A stretch of DNA of 64,000 nt from Neobacillus terrae (GCF_011393025.1 NZ_JAAOEO010000004.1:1-64000); one strand, 5' to 3'. Counted from the first letter of the stretch, positions 17,266 to 28,362 are shown. Notes: a model not told the origin generated them from the letters alone. Numbers and translations are program-made.

Positions 17266-18409
17266 CTGATATGATACTGTATATTTTTTTAGAAGTTAAA
17301 TCAATTACTTTTTCAAATCTATTTCCATATAAACAGTAATTTCCTCCGGGACTGCAATTAATAGGGGCATTTTCAAGCCTATCAATAATTACCTTTCCAT
17401 TTGTGTCTGGCTTTTCCAATTGATAGGAAACTAGTTGAAAACCTTCGTTATACGTGTCAGCTTCACCACTTTTTAAAGGTTTTAACGTTATAAACTGATT
17501 CGTTTTCTCATTATAATCATAAAAGGGGACAAGCCAGCCTGAGAATTTTGCGAGTTGGGGCATTGAAAAAGTAAGTATTTCGGTTAAATTGCTATCATAA
17601 AAAGAGTAAACGGCATTCATTGTATCGTTATCCTTTAGGGAAATGGTCAGCAGCCTGTCTTTAAAAGCGGAAAAATGGAATACCTTCGGAAATAAAGTGG
17701 CAGCTTCCATTGAACCTAACTGTTGTGATATTAGGGGAGCAAATAATTGCTGACTATTATTATACCAATTTAAAAATACTAAACTATTCCGATGATTCCA
17801 TTTAACAAAGGGCTGTGGTAAGGATACTTCCTGGAATTCCTGCTTCTCAAAATTTAAAAGATATGTGTTAAAGCTCCAGTCCTCCTTAAATGCTGAAATG
17901 ATAATTTCTGAAGTATTATAAGGATTCCATTCAAATTGAAGTTCGAAAGAAGGTATGGATTTACTCCAAATCTCGTGGCCAGTTTTGTCGATAATGGCTA
18001 ATTTGCCCTCAAAGGAGGAAGGTGAGGATTGAATCAAAAAATAATTTTTATCCGGGCTGACTTGAACGGCAGCAACGGGAAACTCACTTTTGTACAAAAG
18101 ACTGCTTTTTCCTGTGGGTAAATAGTACTCATACACGTTTGACCCTGATGCAGTATTGGCAATATAGATAAAACTGTCATTCGCAGCCCAGCCGCTTATT
18201 TTAAAAATCTCCCCTTCCGGAGCCTTTATTGGGAGCTTCCACTGCCTGGCAGAGGGTTGTTCGGCACGTTTTTCAGAATGGACCTTGTTTTTTTCCATAA
18301 CAGTATTAATAGTACCTTCGTCTGTTCCAGTGCAGCCAGCCAACAGGAAAAAAGGAACTATACAAAAAACTACTGCCCTGCAGCAGTTAATTCCTAACAA
18401 TTGGTCCAC
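17261..18409 (-). CDS. yqgU: Lipoprotein YqgU
   Basis: This 382-residue protein has an N-terminal signal peptide with lipobox LLAGC (lipidated cysteine C26), then a run of beta-strand-rich segments such as YIANTASGSNVYEYYLPTGK and VSPDKNYFLIQSS that suggest a WD40- or TolB-like propeller. It corresponds to B. subtilis YqgU. It should be anchored on the outer face of the membrane. The function is unknown. Downstream of yqgT but separated by about 210 bases with no obvious signal. Confidence 0.87.
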   Translation of the reverse strand: MDQLLGINCCRAVVFCIVPFFLLAGCTGTDEGTINTVMEKNKVHSEKRAEQPSARQWKLPIKAPEGEIFKISGWAANDSFIYIANTASGSNVYEYYLPTGKSSLLYKSEFPVAAVQVSPDKNYFLIQSSPSSFEGKLAIIDKTGHEIWSKSIPSFELQFEWNPYNTSEIIISAFKEDWSFNTYLLNFEKQEFQEVSLPQPFVKWNHRNSLVFLNWYNNSQQLFAPLISQQLGSMEAATLFPKVFHFSAFKDRLLTISLKDNDTMNAVYSFYDSNLTEILTFSMPQLAKFSGWLVPFYDYNEKTNQFITLKPLKSGEADTYNEGFQLVSYQLEKPDTNGKVIIDRLENAPINCSPGGNYCLYGNRFEKVIDLTSKKIYSIISE

Positions 18410-18620
18410 TCCTTTACACTTTTATGATTATAGAATAAGACGATTGAGAGCTTTAGAATGTTTCAACTTTTTGTGGTGATAAAAAAAATGATCGTAATTA
18501 CCTTAATTAATTTTAACTCTGTTTCTTCTGTTTAAACAGATAGGAAAAGCCGCAAGAACAGCTTTCCCCTTTCAAGAATGACATGCTATTTTTGGCACTA
18601 TTTTTATTTACCCTTATTTT

Positions 18621-19829
18621 TCAGGTGTAGTCATTTATTGAATGATTATTTAAAAGTGCTATAAATAGGCCGCTTACATCCTGGATAATATGATTAATTT
18701 GAGAAAGTGGCAGTGGATTAATTCCCTTGCCTAGTTCAATTGTAAAGCCTGGACGGCGAAATTCCTGAATAAACCAGTCTTTATATCCCGCATGGCTGTC
18801 TACATTCCTTATTGCCTTATAACCACTGGCTTTTTCAAGCTCTTTGGCTATTATTTCGGAATACTCAGGCTCATATCCCTCATATCCCCAGTAGAATTCC
18901 TTTCCCTGTGTATGGAACGCAATTACACTATCAAAATCATTTTCCTTAGCCAGTTGAGCAAGCACCATTGCCTCAGGCTCAGTCAAAGGAGCTTCACCTG
19001 GATAATCTCTAGGCGCGGGAGCTTTCGGCAGCTTTCTTTCCTTCTCAATTTCCCATTTTGCAGGGAATTGATTATTTAAATCTATGCCTCTGATATTAGC
19101 CTTCCAGTGAACAAACTCAGTACTGCCTTCATTCATTTTTAGCAGCTCATCAGCCAATTCCATAGGAGGTCCTTTAACTACTAAATCTACCCCATCCGGG
19201 TTAACCATTGGTACCACTGATAATTCAATCGTATTGTAAAATGAAAACGGATCGATCCCTCTCATTTGAAAACTGTTTGTCAGAGAAAGCAAATACGTTT
19301 CAATCAAATTCATTAACACCAGCGAGGTAATCCATTCATTTGCATGAAAGGAGGCATTTATATGAACCTTTCTCCTGCCCTTCCCAATCCTTAATTCCTG
19401 AATAGGCTTGCCAAGTACACTCTTTCCTATTGTCCTGACTGAAAGAAAAGGATAGATAGATTGCAAACGTTCCAAATCCCTGTAAAGATTTTGGGAATCA
19501 TATGCCTTTGTCAAAGGAACTTGTGGAACAGAAACCCTGTGTGGGACTATAATCGTTTCGCCCTTCCTTAATCCTTCCTTCTCCCCCTTTCCATTCAAAA
19601 GGGACAGCAGCCCAACTGGTACACCTGTTAAGGCGGAAATCCTCCAGAAAGAATCCCCTTCCTTTATTTTCAATTGAATCCGATCATATCCCGGAATATG
19701 AATGGTTTCACCACCCTTGATATTTTCAGGTTCGATACCTGGATTGGAATCAGCTAACAGCCTTTCAGGCACTTTAAATAATTGGCTTAATTGCCAAAAC
19801 GTATCGTGTTTATGTGCTTGTATCTTCAC
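18621..19829 (-). CDS. yqgT: Gamma-D-glutamyl-meso-diaminopimelate peptidase, YqgT/ENP1 type
   Basis: This 402-residue protein carries two N-terminal LysM domains (about residues 5-45 and 50-95) and a zinc carboxypeptidase M14 domain. Visible are the zinc-ligand HANEW, NPDGVDL and IAFHTQGKEFYWGYE, and the catalytic glutamate in FTIELGKG. The family hydrolyses gamma-D-Glu-mDap bonds in muropeptides. No signal peptide is seen. The GTG at 19829 with AGGTGG 6 bases upstream is preferred to an ATG 13 codons earlier. Confidence 0.9.
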   Translation of the reverse strand: MKIQAHKHDTFWQLSQLFKVPERLLADSNPGIEPENIKGGETIHIPGYDRIQLKIKEGDSFWRISALTGVPVGLLSLLNGKGEKEGLRKGETIIVPHRVSVPQVPLTKAYDSQNLYRDLERLQSIYPFLSVRTIGKSVLGKPIQELRIGKGRRKVHINASFHANEWITSLVLMNLIETYLLSLTNSFQMRGIDPFSFYNTIELSVVPMVNPDGVDLVVKGPPMELADELLKMNEGSTEFVHWKANIRGIDLNNQFPAKWEIEKERKLPKAPAPRDYPGEAPLTEPEAMVLAQLAKENDFDSVIAFHTQGKEFYWGYEGYEPEYSEIIAKELEKASGYKAIRNVDSHAGYKDWFIQEFRRPGFTIELGKGINPLPLSQINHIIQDVSGLFIALLNNHSINDYT

Positions 19830-19951
19830 TCTCTCCCACCTCTCTGTCATAAAATACATATGATACAAAAGTGGAAAGATGAGTGTCCCAATTAAAAATG
19901 AAAACGAGGAACAAAACTCGAAAATTTGTCTTTTTCATTTAGCTTTCCAAG

Positions 19952-19984
19952 GACAAAATCTCACGTCCAAAGTGAGATTTTGTC
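19952..19984. terminator. Isolated 13-bp perfect hairpin
   Basis: GACAAAATCTCAC and GTGAGATTTTGTC pair perfectly around a 7-base loop. It lies between the yqgT start and a family A repeat. No gene ends next to it; it could be a displaced terminator or part of the repeat. The tails are only weakly T-rich. Confidence 0.5.
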
Positions 19985-20015
19985 TTTCATAATTCCCAAG
20001 AAAAACATTCCTCCA

Positions 20016-20273
20016 AGAACAAAAGGCGCAAGCGCACTGATCAGATGATGATAGGCTAAATTCGCCACATCCTCGAAAAGCTGCGCTTTTCTTCGTGCTA
20101 TGATTATGCTTCCGAAGCTTTCCTTGTCCTGATTTCTGAAGTGATTTGGCTTATGACCCCGAGCTGTTCGAATCATCACCTATCGGTCATGATCCGAACA
20201 AGATATTCAAAGAAGCATATTCTCGCGGAAAACTGGCTGGGCGCAGGAGCTAGAGTACAAGGTAAAAATCTAT
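20016..20273 (+). repeat. Family A modular intergenic repeat, copy 2
   Basis: It opens with AAAAGGCGCAAGCGCACTG and closes with GCTGGGCGCAGGAGCTAGAG. Inside are modules found in other copies: GCCACATCCTCGAAAA (also 53985 region, inverted, and 24387), TCCTGATTTCTGAAGTGATT and CTTATGACCCCGAG (also 44530). A 72-codon frame through it is not a gene. Confidence 0.8.
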
Positions 20274-20282
20274 AATTCTAAA

Positions 20283-20317
20283 CGAAAATAAAGCGTGAAT
20301 TCAAATGCAATTCACGC
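20283..20317 (-). terminator. Terminator of glcK
   Basis: GCGTGAATT and AATTCACGC pair perfectly around a 7-base loop; the minus strand continues TTTATTTT. It lies about 80 bases beyond the glcK stop. Confidence 0.75.
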
Positions 20318-20395
20318 GCAAAACGATTATATCAAAACCTGTTCCAATATTTTTTGTCCAAAAGTTTAGCGAAAGGAGCTTCGCTGTGATTATTA

Positions 20396-21376
20396 TTATT
20401 GAATAAAGGCCGGATTATTTTTGATAAGCCATGCAGCCCCTATTACACCTGCATCATTACCCAAAGTGGCTAGTGCAAGTTCAGTGGACGCCTTTACTCT
20501 TGAAAAAGCAAATTGTTCAAATTTGACTCTTATTTTATCAAGAAGGACATCTCCTGCTTTTGAAACTCCACCGCCAATTACAATTTTTTCAGGATTTAAC
20601 GTGTTTCCAATATTAGCAAGAGCAAGTCCAAGATGGAACGCTACCTTATCAATTACCCTGCCAGCAGTTTCATCGCCATTACGTGCTGCATCAAACACAT
20701 CCTTAGCGGTAAATTGTCCTGTTTGAGAGTAGAGCTCCTGTAATGTACCGCTAGAGCTTCCTTTGCTTAGCTCTTCTACAGCAAGTCTTACAATTCCTGT
20801 TGCAGAGGCAACGGTCTCAAGACATCCTGTTTTTCCGCAGTTACAAGGTGCCCCGCCTTCAGGAATAGAGGTAATATGTCCGATTTCTCCCCCGGCACCC
20901 GTTGTGCCCTGAACAATATTTCCGTTTGCAATAACCCCGCCGCCTACACCTGTACCAAGCGTTACACATACCAAATCCTTGGCACCGTTTCCGGCACCCT
21001 TCCACATTTCACCTAGTGCTGCACAATTGGCATCATTATCGATTACAGAAGGAAGCGAAGTTTCCACCTCAAGAAGGTCTTTTATTGGATAATTATCTTC
21101 CCATCCTAAATTGACTGCATTATAAACGATCCCAGTTGCGTAGTTAACAGGACCAGGCACACCCATTCCAATACCTGCTAGCTTCGTCTTTTCCTGTCCG
21201 AGCTCCTCAAGCTTATGGTCAATGGCTTTGGCTATATTGATTGTAATATTTTTCCCCACGTCGGAATTATCAGTGGGAATTTCCCATTTATGGATAATCT
21301 CACCGTATAAATTAATAAAAGCAAGTTTAGTTGTTGTTCCACCTAAATCTACTCCTACAATCCATTTCTCTGCCAT
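20396..21376 (-). CDS. glcK: ROK-family glucokinase
   Basis: GlcK phosphorylates glucose to glucose-6-phosphate with ATP. The 326-residue protein has the N-terminal phosphate-binding [13 protein letters not shown], the ROK signature region ([14 protein letters not shown], about residue 135) and the zinc motif [10 protein letters not shown], which includes CxCGxxGCxE. It follows yqgQ by 20 bases on the same strand, as in B. subtilis. It probably handles glucose that enters without PTS phosphorylation. Confidence 0.95.
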   Translation of the reverse strand: MAEKWIVGVDLGGTTTKLAFINLYGEIIHKWEIPTDNSDVGKNITINIAKAIDHKLEELGQEKTKLAGIGMGVPGPVNYATGIVYNAVNLGWEDNYPIKDLLEVETSLPSVIDNDANCAALGEMWKGAGNGAKDLVCVTLGTGVGGGVIANGNIVQGTTGAGGEIGHITSIPEGGAPCNCGKTGCLETVASATGIVRLAVEELSKGSSSGTLQELYSQTGQFTAKDVFDAARNGDETAGRVIDKVAFHLGLALANIGNTLNPEKIVIGGGVSKAGDVLLDKIRVKFEQFAFSRVKASTELALATLGNDAGVIGAAWLIKNNPAFIQ

Positions 21377-21396
21377 CTCTTAGCACCTGCTTCTTT

Positions 21397-21600
21397 TTAT
21401 TTTTTCTTATCTATTTCTTTTTGTATTTCCCGTCTCAATAATAATAGGGCACTATCGAAGTCCTTTTGTTCGATCAGCTGTGAATTGTACAGCTCAGTTA
21501 TTTCGGCTTCCATTAATTCGAGGTCCGCGACCCTGTCTCCAATATAAATAATGGTTCCATACGTTTTTAAAAATTGCTGGATTTCATAAATTGATCTCAT
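21397..21600 (-). CDS. yqgQ: YqgQ family protein (DUF910)
   Basis: A 67-residue helical protein beginning MRSIYEIQQFLKTYGTIIYIG, recognisable as YqgQ; it is nearly always upstream of glcK in Bacillaceae. AAGGG stands 8-9 bases before the ATG. The fold is a small three-helix domain with a proposed single-stranded nucleic acid-binding role; that role is not shown by the sequence. Confidence 0.9.
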   Translation of the reverse strand: MRSIYEIQQFLKTYGTIIYIGDRVADLELMEAEITELYNSQLIEQKDFDSALLLLRREIQKEIDKKK

Positions 21601-21792
21601 GAGATGTCCCTTCGTTCATGATATAGAGAACATATAGTTTACAACAAAATAAGTATAATCGAAACATTCTTCGCTCTCAAGGGAATTATGGGCAAGCCCC
21701 TTAACATTCTATGACGCTATTTTTATACATTACTTCCAAACTTGTCCCATATATTTAAATAAGATAGAAAGTTAAAAAAGGATGGTTGCCCA

Positions 21793-22659
21793 ATGAAGAA
21801 GCTACTCCTCATTATTCTTGGTATAGCCCTAATAGTATCAGCATCAAAGCAATTTTTTTCTCAAAATAAAGAACCTGTTCAGGAAACAATCACCTATTTT
21901 CCCATAGACCCCAATGCCCATTATCTATCAGCGGATACTACTCTAATAGAGACGCCAAAATATGATGTTGAGTGGAATACCAGTTCAGTCCTGAACAGAA
22001 AGGCATACCTGCGCCAGGATGTCTCACTGCTTTTTTCAAATGGGAGATTGATTAACAAAATGGGAGAGTGGCGAACCGATACACAAAAGCTTTTTCAGAA
22101 AAAAACGGTGCCTATAAAGCAAAATGGCATACTTGATAGTGTTACATTTCATTATTCTGAACTCCATCCAAAAGGCGGGCGAATTTTCAGTGCTCAAACA
22201 ATGACCTCGGATATTCTTTATTTTTTCGAGTCTTCTAAACAGCTGACACATTTTTTTTCAAAAACTAAAACACAGGAAGAACAGAAATGGAAAACACAGC
22301 TTGACGCCAATGAGAAAAATGTACTCGCCCATGCTTTCGCAAAGGGTGTAAGGAGGTTTTCAATCCCTTCTGACCGCTATGACAGTTACCCTCTTACCAA
22401 ATTTGTTTTTGGAAGGAACGAAAGTATACCTGGCTTTTCTCAGGCATCCACCAGCAGAATACTCGGAAATTTGTGGGAAGGAATCTATAAAAATTATTTT
22501 CTGGGAATAAAAAAACGGAATGGTGCCACTGCCGACCCAGTTGGCAGTACCATTCCGATTATTATGATTGCAGAAGACCATTCTCATTTGCTTGTTTTAT
22601 TTGTAGATGCTGACGGAGAACCTATATACCTCCGCCAGTTGATTGAAGGTGATCGTTAA
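21793..22659 (+). CDS. Conserved protein with N-terminal membrane anchor
   Basis: This 288-residue protein has an N-terminal hydrophobic segment (residues 4-18, LLLIILGIALIVSAS) after two lysines, with no lipobox, then a soluble domain that is probably extracellular. I do not recognise its function. It faces glcK-yqgQ divergently. Its last 38 bases overlap the 3' end of glpG on the other strand, and the glpG terminator (22509-22557) lies inside its coding sequence, which is unusual. Confidence 0.78.
   Translation: MKKLLLIILGIALIVSASKQFFSQNKEPVQETITYFPIDPNAHYLSADTTLIETPKYDVEWNTSSVLNRKAYLRQDVSLLFSNGRLINKMGEWRTDTQKLFQKKTVPIKQNGILDSVTFHYSELHPKGGRIFSAQTMTSDILYFFESSKQLTHFFSKTKTQEEQKWKTQLDANEKNVLAHAFAKGVRRFSIPSDRYDSYPLTKFVFGRNESIPGFSQASTSRILGNLWEGIYKNYFLGIKKRNGATADPVGSTIPIIMIAEDHSHLLVLFVDADGEPIYLRQLIEGDR
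22509..22557 (-). terminator. Terminator of glpG inside the convergent gene
   Basis: On the minus strand CGGAATGG and CCATTCCG, then ACTGCC and GGCAGT, form a long stem followed by TTTTTTT. It begins about 65 bases after the glpG stop. The same bases encode residues near KKRNGATADPVGSTIP of the opposing gene. Confidence 0.8.
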
Positions 22660-24238
22660 TCTGTTTGACCAGGCTGGTATAATCCTTATTACTAGGTTTT
22701 AGTTTGGCAGCCTTTTTCGCATAATCAAGTGCTCTATTCCAGTCCATTTCATCGAGGGAAATGAGAGCAAGATTGTAATAGGCTTCATGGAAGCCCGGAT
22801 CCAGGCGGACAGTTTTTTCTAAATGTTGATTAGCTTCTGCAAGCATCCCTTGTTTTATCTCAGTATAGGATAAAAGGAAGTAAACCTTGGCAGAAGGATG
22901 ATGCGATTCTTTCTCAAGCTTATAAAGTTCCTTATATGCTTTTTGGTAATCTCCTTTTTTCACATAATCCTGTGCGAGCATAAAAACAGAGTTCTCATCA
23001 CGTGCTGCTGCCTTTCCGCTAAAACCATAGGATAGGGAAAACCAAATTACAGCTGCTGTTGCAGCCAGAAATAATAATTGCAGCAGCGGCTTTTTTCTTT
23101 TTGGAAAATGTACAATCCCGGTTGTCAAAAATCCTCCTGCCAGCCCTCCTAGATGGCCAGCGTTATCAATCCCAGGAGCCGTAAAACCAAATACCAAATT
23201 TATAACCAAAAGAACGATAACATTCATACCAATGGTCCTAAAAAACTGCTTGGGATAAATGACTGTCAAATAGAGTAGTGCACCGAAACAGCCGAAAATA
23301 GCTCCACTCGCACCAGCAGAAACTTGTGGGCTGAATAAAAAGCTTGCTATAGAAGCAGTAAATCCTGCAATTAGATAAATAAATAAAAAGCGTGCTCTTC
23401 CGAAAAGCCTTTCCACTTCCGTGCCAAGATAATATAAAGCTAATGTATTCATGGCCAGGTGAAGAATCCCTATATGGAGGAAAATAGGAGTAATAAACCG
23501 CCACCATTCTCCCTGAAGAATTAAGGGATTATATTTTGCACCATATTTTATTAGAGTGGAAGTACTTTTACTGCCGCCATGAAATTCTAAAAAAATAAAA
23601 ACAGCGATCTGGATAGCCATCAGCAAATATGTAAGGAATGGTTTCGCCTGATTGTAAATGGCTCTTTCCTGCTCAACTCTTTTAACAGATAATTGAAGAG
23701 CTGCATTCTTAACTTTCTCAATCTCTTCCGGAACATATTCTCCCTGGATGGGAAATGAGACTTTGGCTCCCATTAAATCAGAAAGTTTATCAAAAGCCCC
23801 CTCATATTCCTGGCGTGCCATGATAACCGTGCTGACAGAGGTCCGGCTACTCTCCGGAAAAATGAATGGTTTATTTATTCGAAATTCATAATCGTCTACT
23901 GGTGGATAAGTGCTCGAATATATATTGACAATATGAATATTTCCTTTAGATACTTGCTTGCGTATCCTTTCCCCATTTGCCGCGACTAATTCAATATCCC
24001 TTTGCATCGTGCTGCCCCAATTGAGATCCTGGCATAGCAGTCGAATTATGGGCGCACCTTTTTGATTCAGTTTTTCAAGCCATAATTCCTTCTGATTTTG
24101 AAAAAGCTGGATCACTCTATATCCATGGTCATGAATAAAAGAATAGGCCAGTCTCCAGAAAACAAACTCTTCTTGATAGCTCAAAGTTTCCCCTACCTTC
24201 TCCCTGTTAGCCAGTGAGCTTTTTTGTATAGTGCTCAT
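22622..24238 (-). CDS. glpG: Rhomboid intramembrane serine protease YqgP with TPR tail
   Basis: This 538-residue protein has a cytoplasmic N-terminal domain (1-195), six or seven membrane helices (about 200-400) and C-terminal TPR repeats (425-530). The rhomboid residues are visible: N264 in HLAMN, the catalytic serine S311 in GASGAIFG and the histidine H362 in GHLGG. It matches B. subtilis YqgP, which cleaves membrane substrates such as a magnesium transporter together with FtsH. It lies upstream of yqgQ-glcK in map order but is not co-transcribed, having a terminator. Confidence 0.93.
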   Translation of the reverse strand: MSTIQKSSLANREKVGETLSYQEEFVFWRLAYSFIHDHGYRVIQLFQNQKELWLEKLNQKGAPIIRLLCQDLNWGSTMQRDIELVAANGERIRKQVSKGNIHIVNIYSSTYPPVDDYEFRINKPFIFPESSRTSVSTVIMARQEYEGAFDKLSDLMGAKVSFPIQGEYVPEEIEKVKNAALQLSVKRVEQERAIYNQAKPFLTYLLMAIQIAVFIFLEFHGGSKSTSTLIKYGAKYNPLILQGEWWRFITPIFLHIGILHLAMNTLALYYLGTEVERLFGRARFLFIYLIAGFTASIASFLFSPQVSAGASGAIFGCFGALLYLTVIYPKQFFRTIGMNVIVLLVINLVFGFTAPGIDNAGHLGGLAGGFLTTGIVHFPKRKKPLLQLLFLAATAAVIWFSLSYGFSGKAAARDENSVFMLAQDYVKKGDYQKAYKELYKLEKESHHPSAKVYFLLSYTEIKQGMLAEANQHLEKTVRLDPGFHEAYYNLALISLDEMDWNRALDYAKKAAKLKPSNKDYTSLVKQINDHLQSTGGGI

Positions 24239-24310
24239 AACAATATTAATTCATTTTTTCCTCTTAAACTTCATTATAAACCATTATTATATGAATACAT
24301 TATTACAAAT

Positions 24311-24505
24311 CAAGAAAACTAGGCGATTGCCAAGGCCTTTAGGTGAGAGCAGAGCCGTAGTAGCAGTTATCACGCTCAAAAGGGCACATCCTCGAAAACG
24401 CAGGTGGCTTTCCCTCCGTGTGATGTTATAGCGGACGAAGCCTTGCTTGTCCTGTCCGCTGTGCCTTCAGAATTTATGGAGATAAAATCAGATCAGCCAA
24501 AAGAA
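24311..24505 (+). repeat. Family B intergenic repeat, copy 2 (expanded)
   Basis: It starts AAAACTAGGCGATTGCCAAG and ends TTCAGAATTTATGGAGATAA then CAGATCAGCCAAAAG, matching both ends of 17149-17232. The centre holds an insert of about 100 bases including CACATCCTCGAAAACGC, a module also present in family A copies, and inverted GCGGAC/GTCCGC arms. On the minus strand it follows the yqgO-like terminator. Confidence 0.75.
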
Positions 24506-24539
24506 AAGACCATCTGCGGTTTTCACCACTCAGATGGTC
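24504..24539 (-). terminator. Terminator of the YqgO-like gene
   Basis: GACCATCTG pairs with CAGATGGTC around a 14-base loop, and the minus strand continues TTTTCTTTT. It overlaps the last codons of the gene. Confidence 0.75.
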
Positions 24540-24720
24540 CTCCTCCAAACATTGATTGCATCATCTTATTTCTTATGCCCGGAATATTCATAACAGACCC
24601 CACAGCCATCCTCCGAATCCATCCGGTTCCAAGAAGCACATTCATCAACCGGTAGCGGTAGCGGTAGCCAAAATATCCGACTGTTCCGATCATAAGTATC
24701 GATTTGAGCATACGTGGCAT
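24523..24720 (-). CDS. Small YqgO-like protein
   Basis: This 65-residue basic protein begins MPRMLKSILMIGTVGYFGYRYRYRL and has one N-terminal hydrophobic stretch followed by arginine-tyrosine repeats. Its position beside the rhomboid gene and near yqgN suggests B. subtilis YqgO, but I cannot verify that from sequence. AGGGA (from GGGAGGGATATAA) precedes the ATG. Function unknown. Confidence 0.65.
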   Translation of the reverse strand: MPRMLKSILMIGTVGYFGYRYRYRLMNVLLGTGWIRRMAVGSVMNIPGIRNKMMQSMFGGGPSEW

Positions 24721-24815
24721 TTATATCCCTCCCAGTCATAGTTTGTATATTTACTCTGTTTTTATCCATAGGAAAAAGCTGGAGAAATATGCTGCCAAAG
24801 TAAGCCCTAAAAAAT

Positions 24816-26570
<1,755 letters not shown>

Positions 26571-26574
<4 letters not shown>

Positions 26575-27137
26575 CCTGATTCAATAATCCCCTTTTCCGT
26601 AATGATTTTTGAAACTGGAAGATCATGCTGTTCAAAAGGAAGGTTTTCAATAATTTGGGGTGTAAAAGCGAGAGAAGCTGTTTTACCAGTATATGCAGAT
26701 AAATAACGGTCATAATATCCTCCGCCAAATCCAACTCTGTATCCTTTTTGGTCATAGGCTACACCAGGAACAATTAATAAATCAATCTCTGAAGAGACTA
26801 TTTTTTTTGTTTCCTTTTCAATTGGTTCATACAATCCAAAATAAACTGATTCAAGCTGTGTAAAGGATGTTAATGTTCTAAATGTCATGCTTTTATCCTT
26901 AGGGTTGCATTTAGGAATGACAACTGTCTTTCCAAGCTCCCAGGCTTTACGGATAATCTGGTATGTATCTACTTCAGGTGCCTTGGAAATTGTCAGCCCG
27001 ATGACGGCTGCTTCATTCCACTCTTTTGTTTCATATAAAGCCCGCGCAATGGCCAGGGACCAATGTTCATAGAGGGGTTTAGACAGTGCTGATAATTTGT
27101 CCTTTATCTCTTGCCTCAGCTCGGATTTTTCTTTCAT
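26571..27137 (-). CDS. yqgN: 5-formyltetrahydrofolate cyclo-ligase
   Basis: It converts 5-formyl-THF to 5,10-methenyl-THF with ATP, recycling the folate that the gcv system and SHMT use. The 188-residue protein has LIVPGVAYDQKGYRVGFGGGYYDRYL (about residues 125-150), the family signature with the nucleotide-binding glycines. GAGGAGGG precedes the ATG. It corresponds to YqgN and is followed by the overlapping DUF92 gene. Confidence 0.93.
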
Positions 27138-27163
27138 TAGAAGACCCTCCTCATATATTTACG

Positions 27164-27194
27164 CATAAAAAAAACAGCAGGAATACACCTGCTG
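27164..27194 (-). terminator. Terminator of rpmG
   Basis: AACAGCAGG and CCTGCTGTT pair around a 6-base loop, followed by TTTTTTTATG on the minus strand, immediately after the rpmG stop. Confidence 0.85.
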
Positions 27195-27195
27195 T

Positions 27196-27345
27196 TTATT
27201 TTGTTTCGCGATGAGTTGTAGATCGCTTTTCTCTTGGGCAATATTTCTTAAGCTCAAGACGATCAGGATTATTTCGTTTATTTTTTGTTGAAATATAGTT
27301 ACGATCTCCACACTCTGTGCAAGCTAACGTAATATTTACACGCAT
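27196..27345 (-). CDS. rpmG: 50S ribosomal protein L33
   Basis: This 49-residue protein matches B. subtilis Rpm[22 protein letters not shown] at the start and HRETK at the end. It keeps CTEC but the second pair is reduced to a single cysteine in KKYCPREK, as in RpmGA. GGAGG lies 7 bases before the ATG at 27345; the frame extends upstream without support. It stands alone with its own terminator between yqgN and an unknown gene. Confidence 0.95.
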   Translation of the reverse strand: MRVNITLACTECGDRNYISTKNKRNNPDRLELKKYCPREKRSTTHRETK

Positions 27346-27400
27346 GTTTTTCCCTCCAAACCATTTGCAGCTAGTTCGTTCATACGACTTTTCTATAATA

Positions 27401-28036
27401 TCACTTTTCAAAAGGAAATGCTAGTCTGTTTTTTAAAAGTGAGCGATCTAATGAAAATAATTCTGTCTTACTATCCCCCATAATGGACCAGCAGTGGATT
27501 TTCACGGTTTCTTTTGGAGCAAAAATTTTCTCGTAAGTGATAATGCTGGCAGCATCTCCCTTTACCATTGGCTGATACTTTAAGCTCCCTCTTTCAAGAT
27601 TAGCCCATATTTGATCGGTGTACACATTCCAGTATGGCAAAATAGTACATTGTTTTTTAAAAGCCCCTTTGCTGTATGCATTAACTAAGTTAAGTTTTTG
27701 ATCCGCGAGATGATAGGTTACCGAATCAGTCGGGGAAATGAAGGCAAAATGCCCCTTTCCTGGATGAGGATGATGGTTCATCATTAAAACTTTAATATTA
27801 AGGGGCTTTGTGCTTTGGCTGCTTACATAAATATTATAAAAGTGAATCTTGGAATGGATTTGTTCCATGTGAGTTTTTATTAAAACCTGTTCTTCATAAA
27901 AAATCTTTTCCCCTGCATTCGTAATCCAGCATGCTTTGCCGTCGACCCATATTCCCGGTATAAAGTGTAAATGTTCCCCCTCAGCCGATTTCAAGGGCGT
28001 TTCAGCATCTCTAATCTCCATTTTTAAATTTGTCAT
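27401..28036 (-). CDS. Conserved hypothetical protein
   Basis: This 211-residue soluble protein is not recognised. It has no signal peptide or membrane segment. A conserved-looking centre reads [21 protein letters not shown], with a histidine pair of pairs. GAGGGG-type ribosome-binding site precedes the ATG. It is upstream of rpmG on the same strand but 55 bases away. Composition is normal for the window. Confidence 0.7.
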   Translation of the reverse strand: MTNLKMEIRDAETPLKSAEGEHLHFIPGIWVDGKACWITNAGEKIFYEEQVLIKTHMEQIHSKIHFYNIYVSSQSTKPLNIKVLMMNHHPHPGKGHFAFISPTDSVTYHLADQKLNLVNAYSKGAFKKQCTILPYWNVYTDQIWANLERGSLKYQPMVKGDAASIITYEKIFAPKETVKIHCWSIMGDSKTELFSLDRSLLKNRLAFPFEK

Positions 28037-28195
28037 GGTCTGCCCCTCTTCTATGTATAACTACTGTATTTTTCTTTAACCAGATAGTATATGCTCACAT
28101 TTCCTTTTTATTACTCTTATCGTAACATCGCTACAGGCACGGTACAATAAACGCAAATTGTCGGATTCTGCTTTCTATTGAGGGGACTTGTTTTG

Positions 28196-28260
28196 AAGTA
28201 AAATATTTTTTTCTGGTTCAACAACTTTGTTTCTGTTCGACAGAAACAAGTAAAATATTT
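28196..28260. promoter_or_regulatory. Perfect inverted repeat flanked by direct repeats
   Basis: In the 326-base gap before yqzD, TTGTTTCTGT (28227-28236) and ACAGAAACAA (28240-28249) form a perfect 10-bp inverted repeat around TCG. A 13-base direct repeat AAGTAAAATATTT flanks it at 28196-28208 and 28248-28260. It could be an operator, a small hairpin or a remnant of an insertion. The rest of the gap shows nothing. Confidence 0.55.
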
Positions 28261-28362
28261 AATCTCCCCTTCGACCTTCAGCGCCATTTTTTTTGGAAAA
28301 TATCGAAAATCCACTTAAATAATGATAGAATATTTTTTGTATATAGGAATGAGGTGTTTTTT

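Noticed and set aside
19961..20179. 72-codon open frame on the minus strand
   Set aside because: It lies inside a family A repeat, starts without a ribosome-binding site, and its sequence is made of the repeat modules.
28117..28314. 65-codon open frame on the minus strand in the gap before yqzD
   Set aside because: No ribosome-binding site, unusual cysteine-rich composition, and it runs across the inverted repeat.
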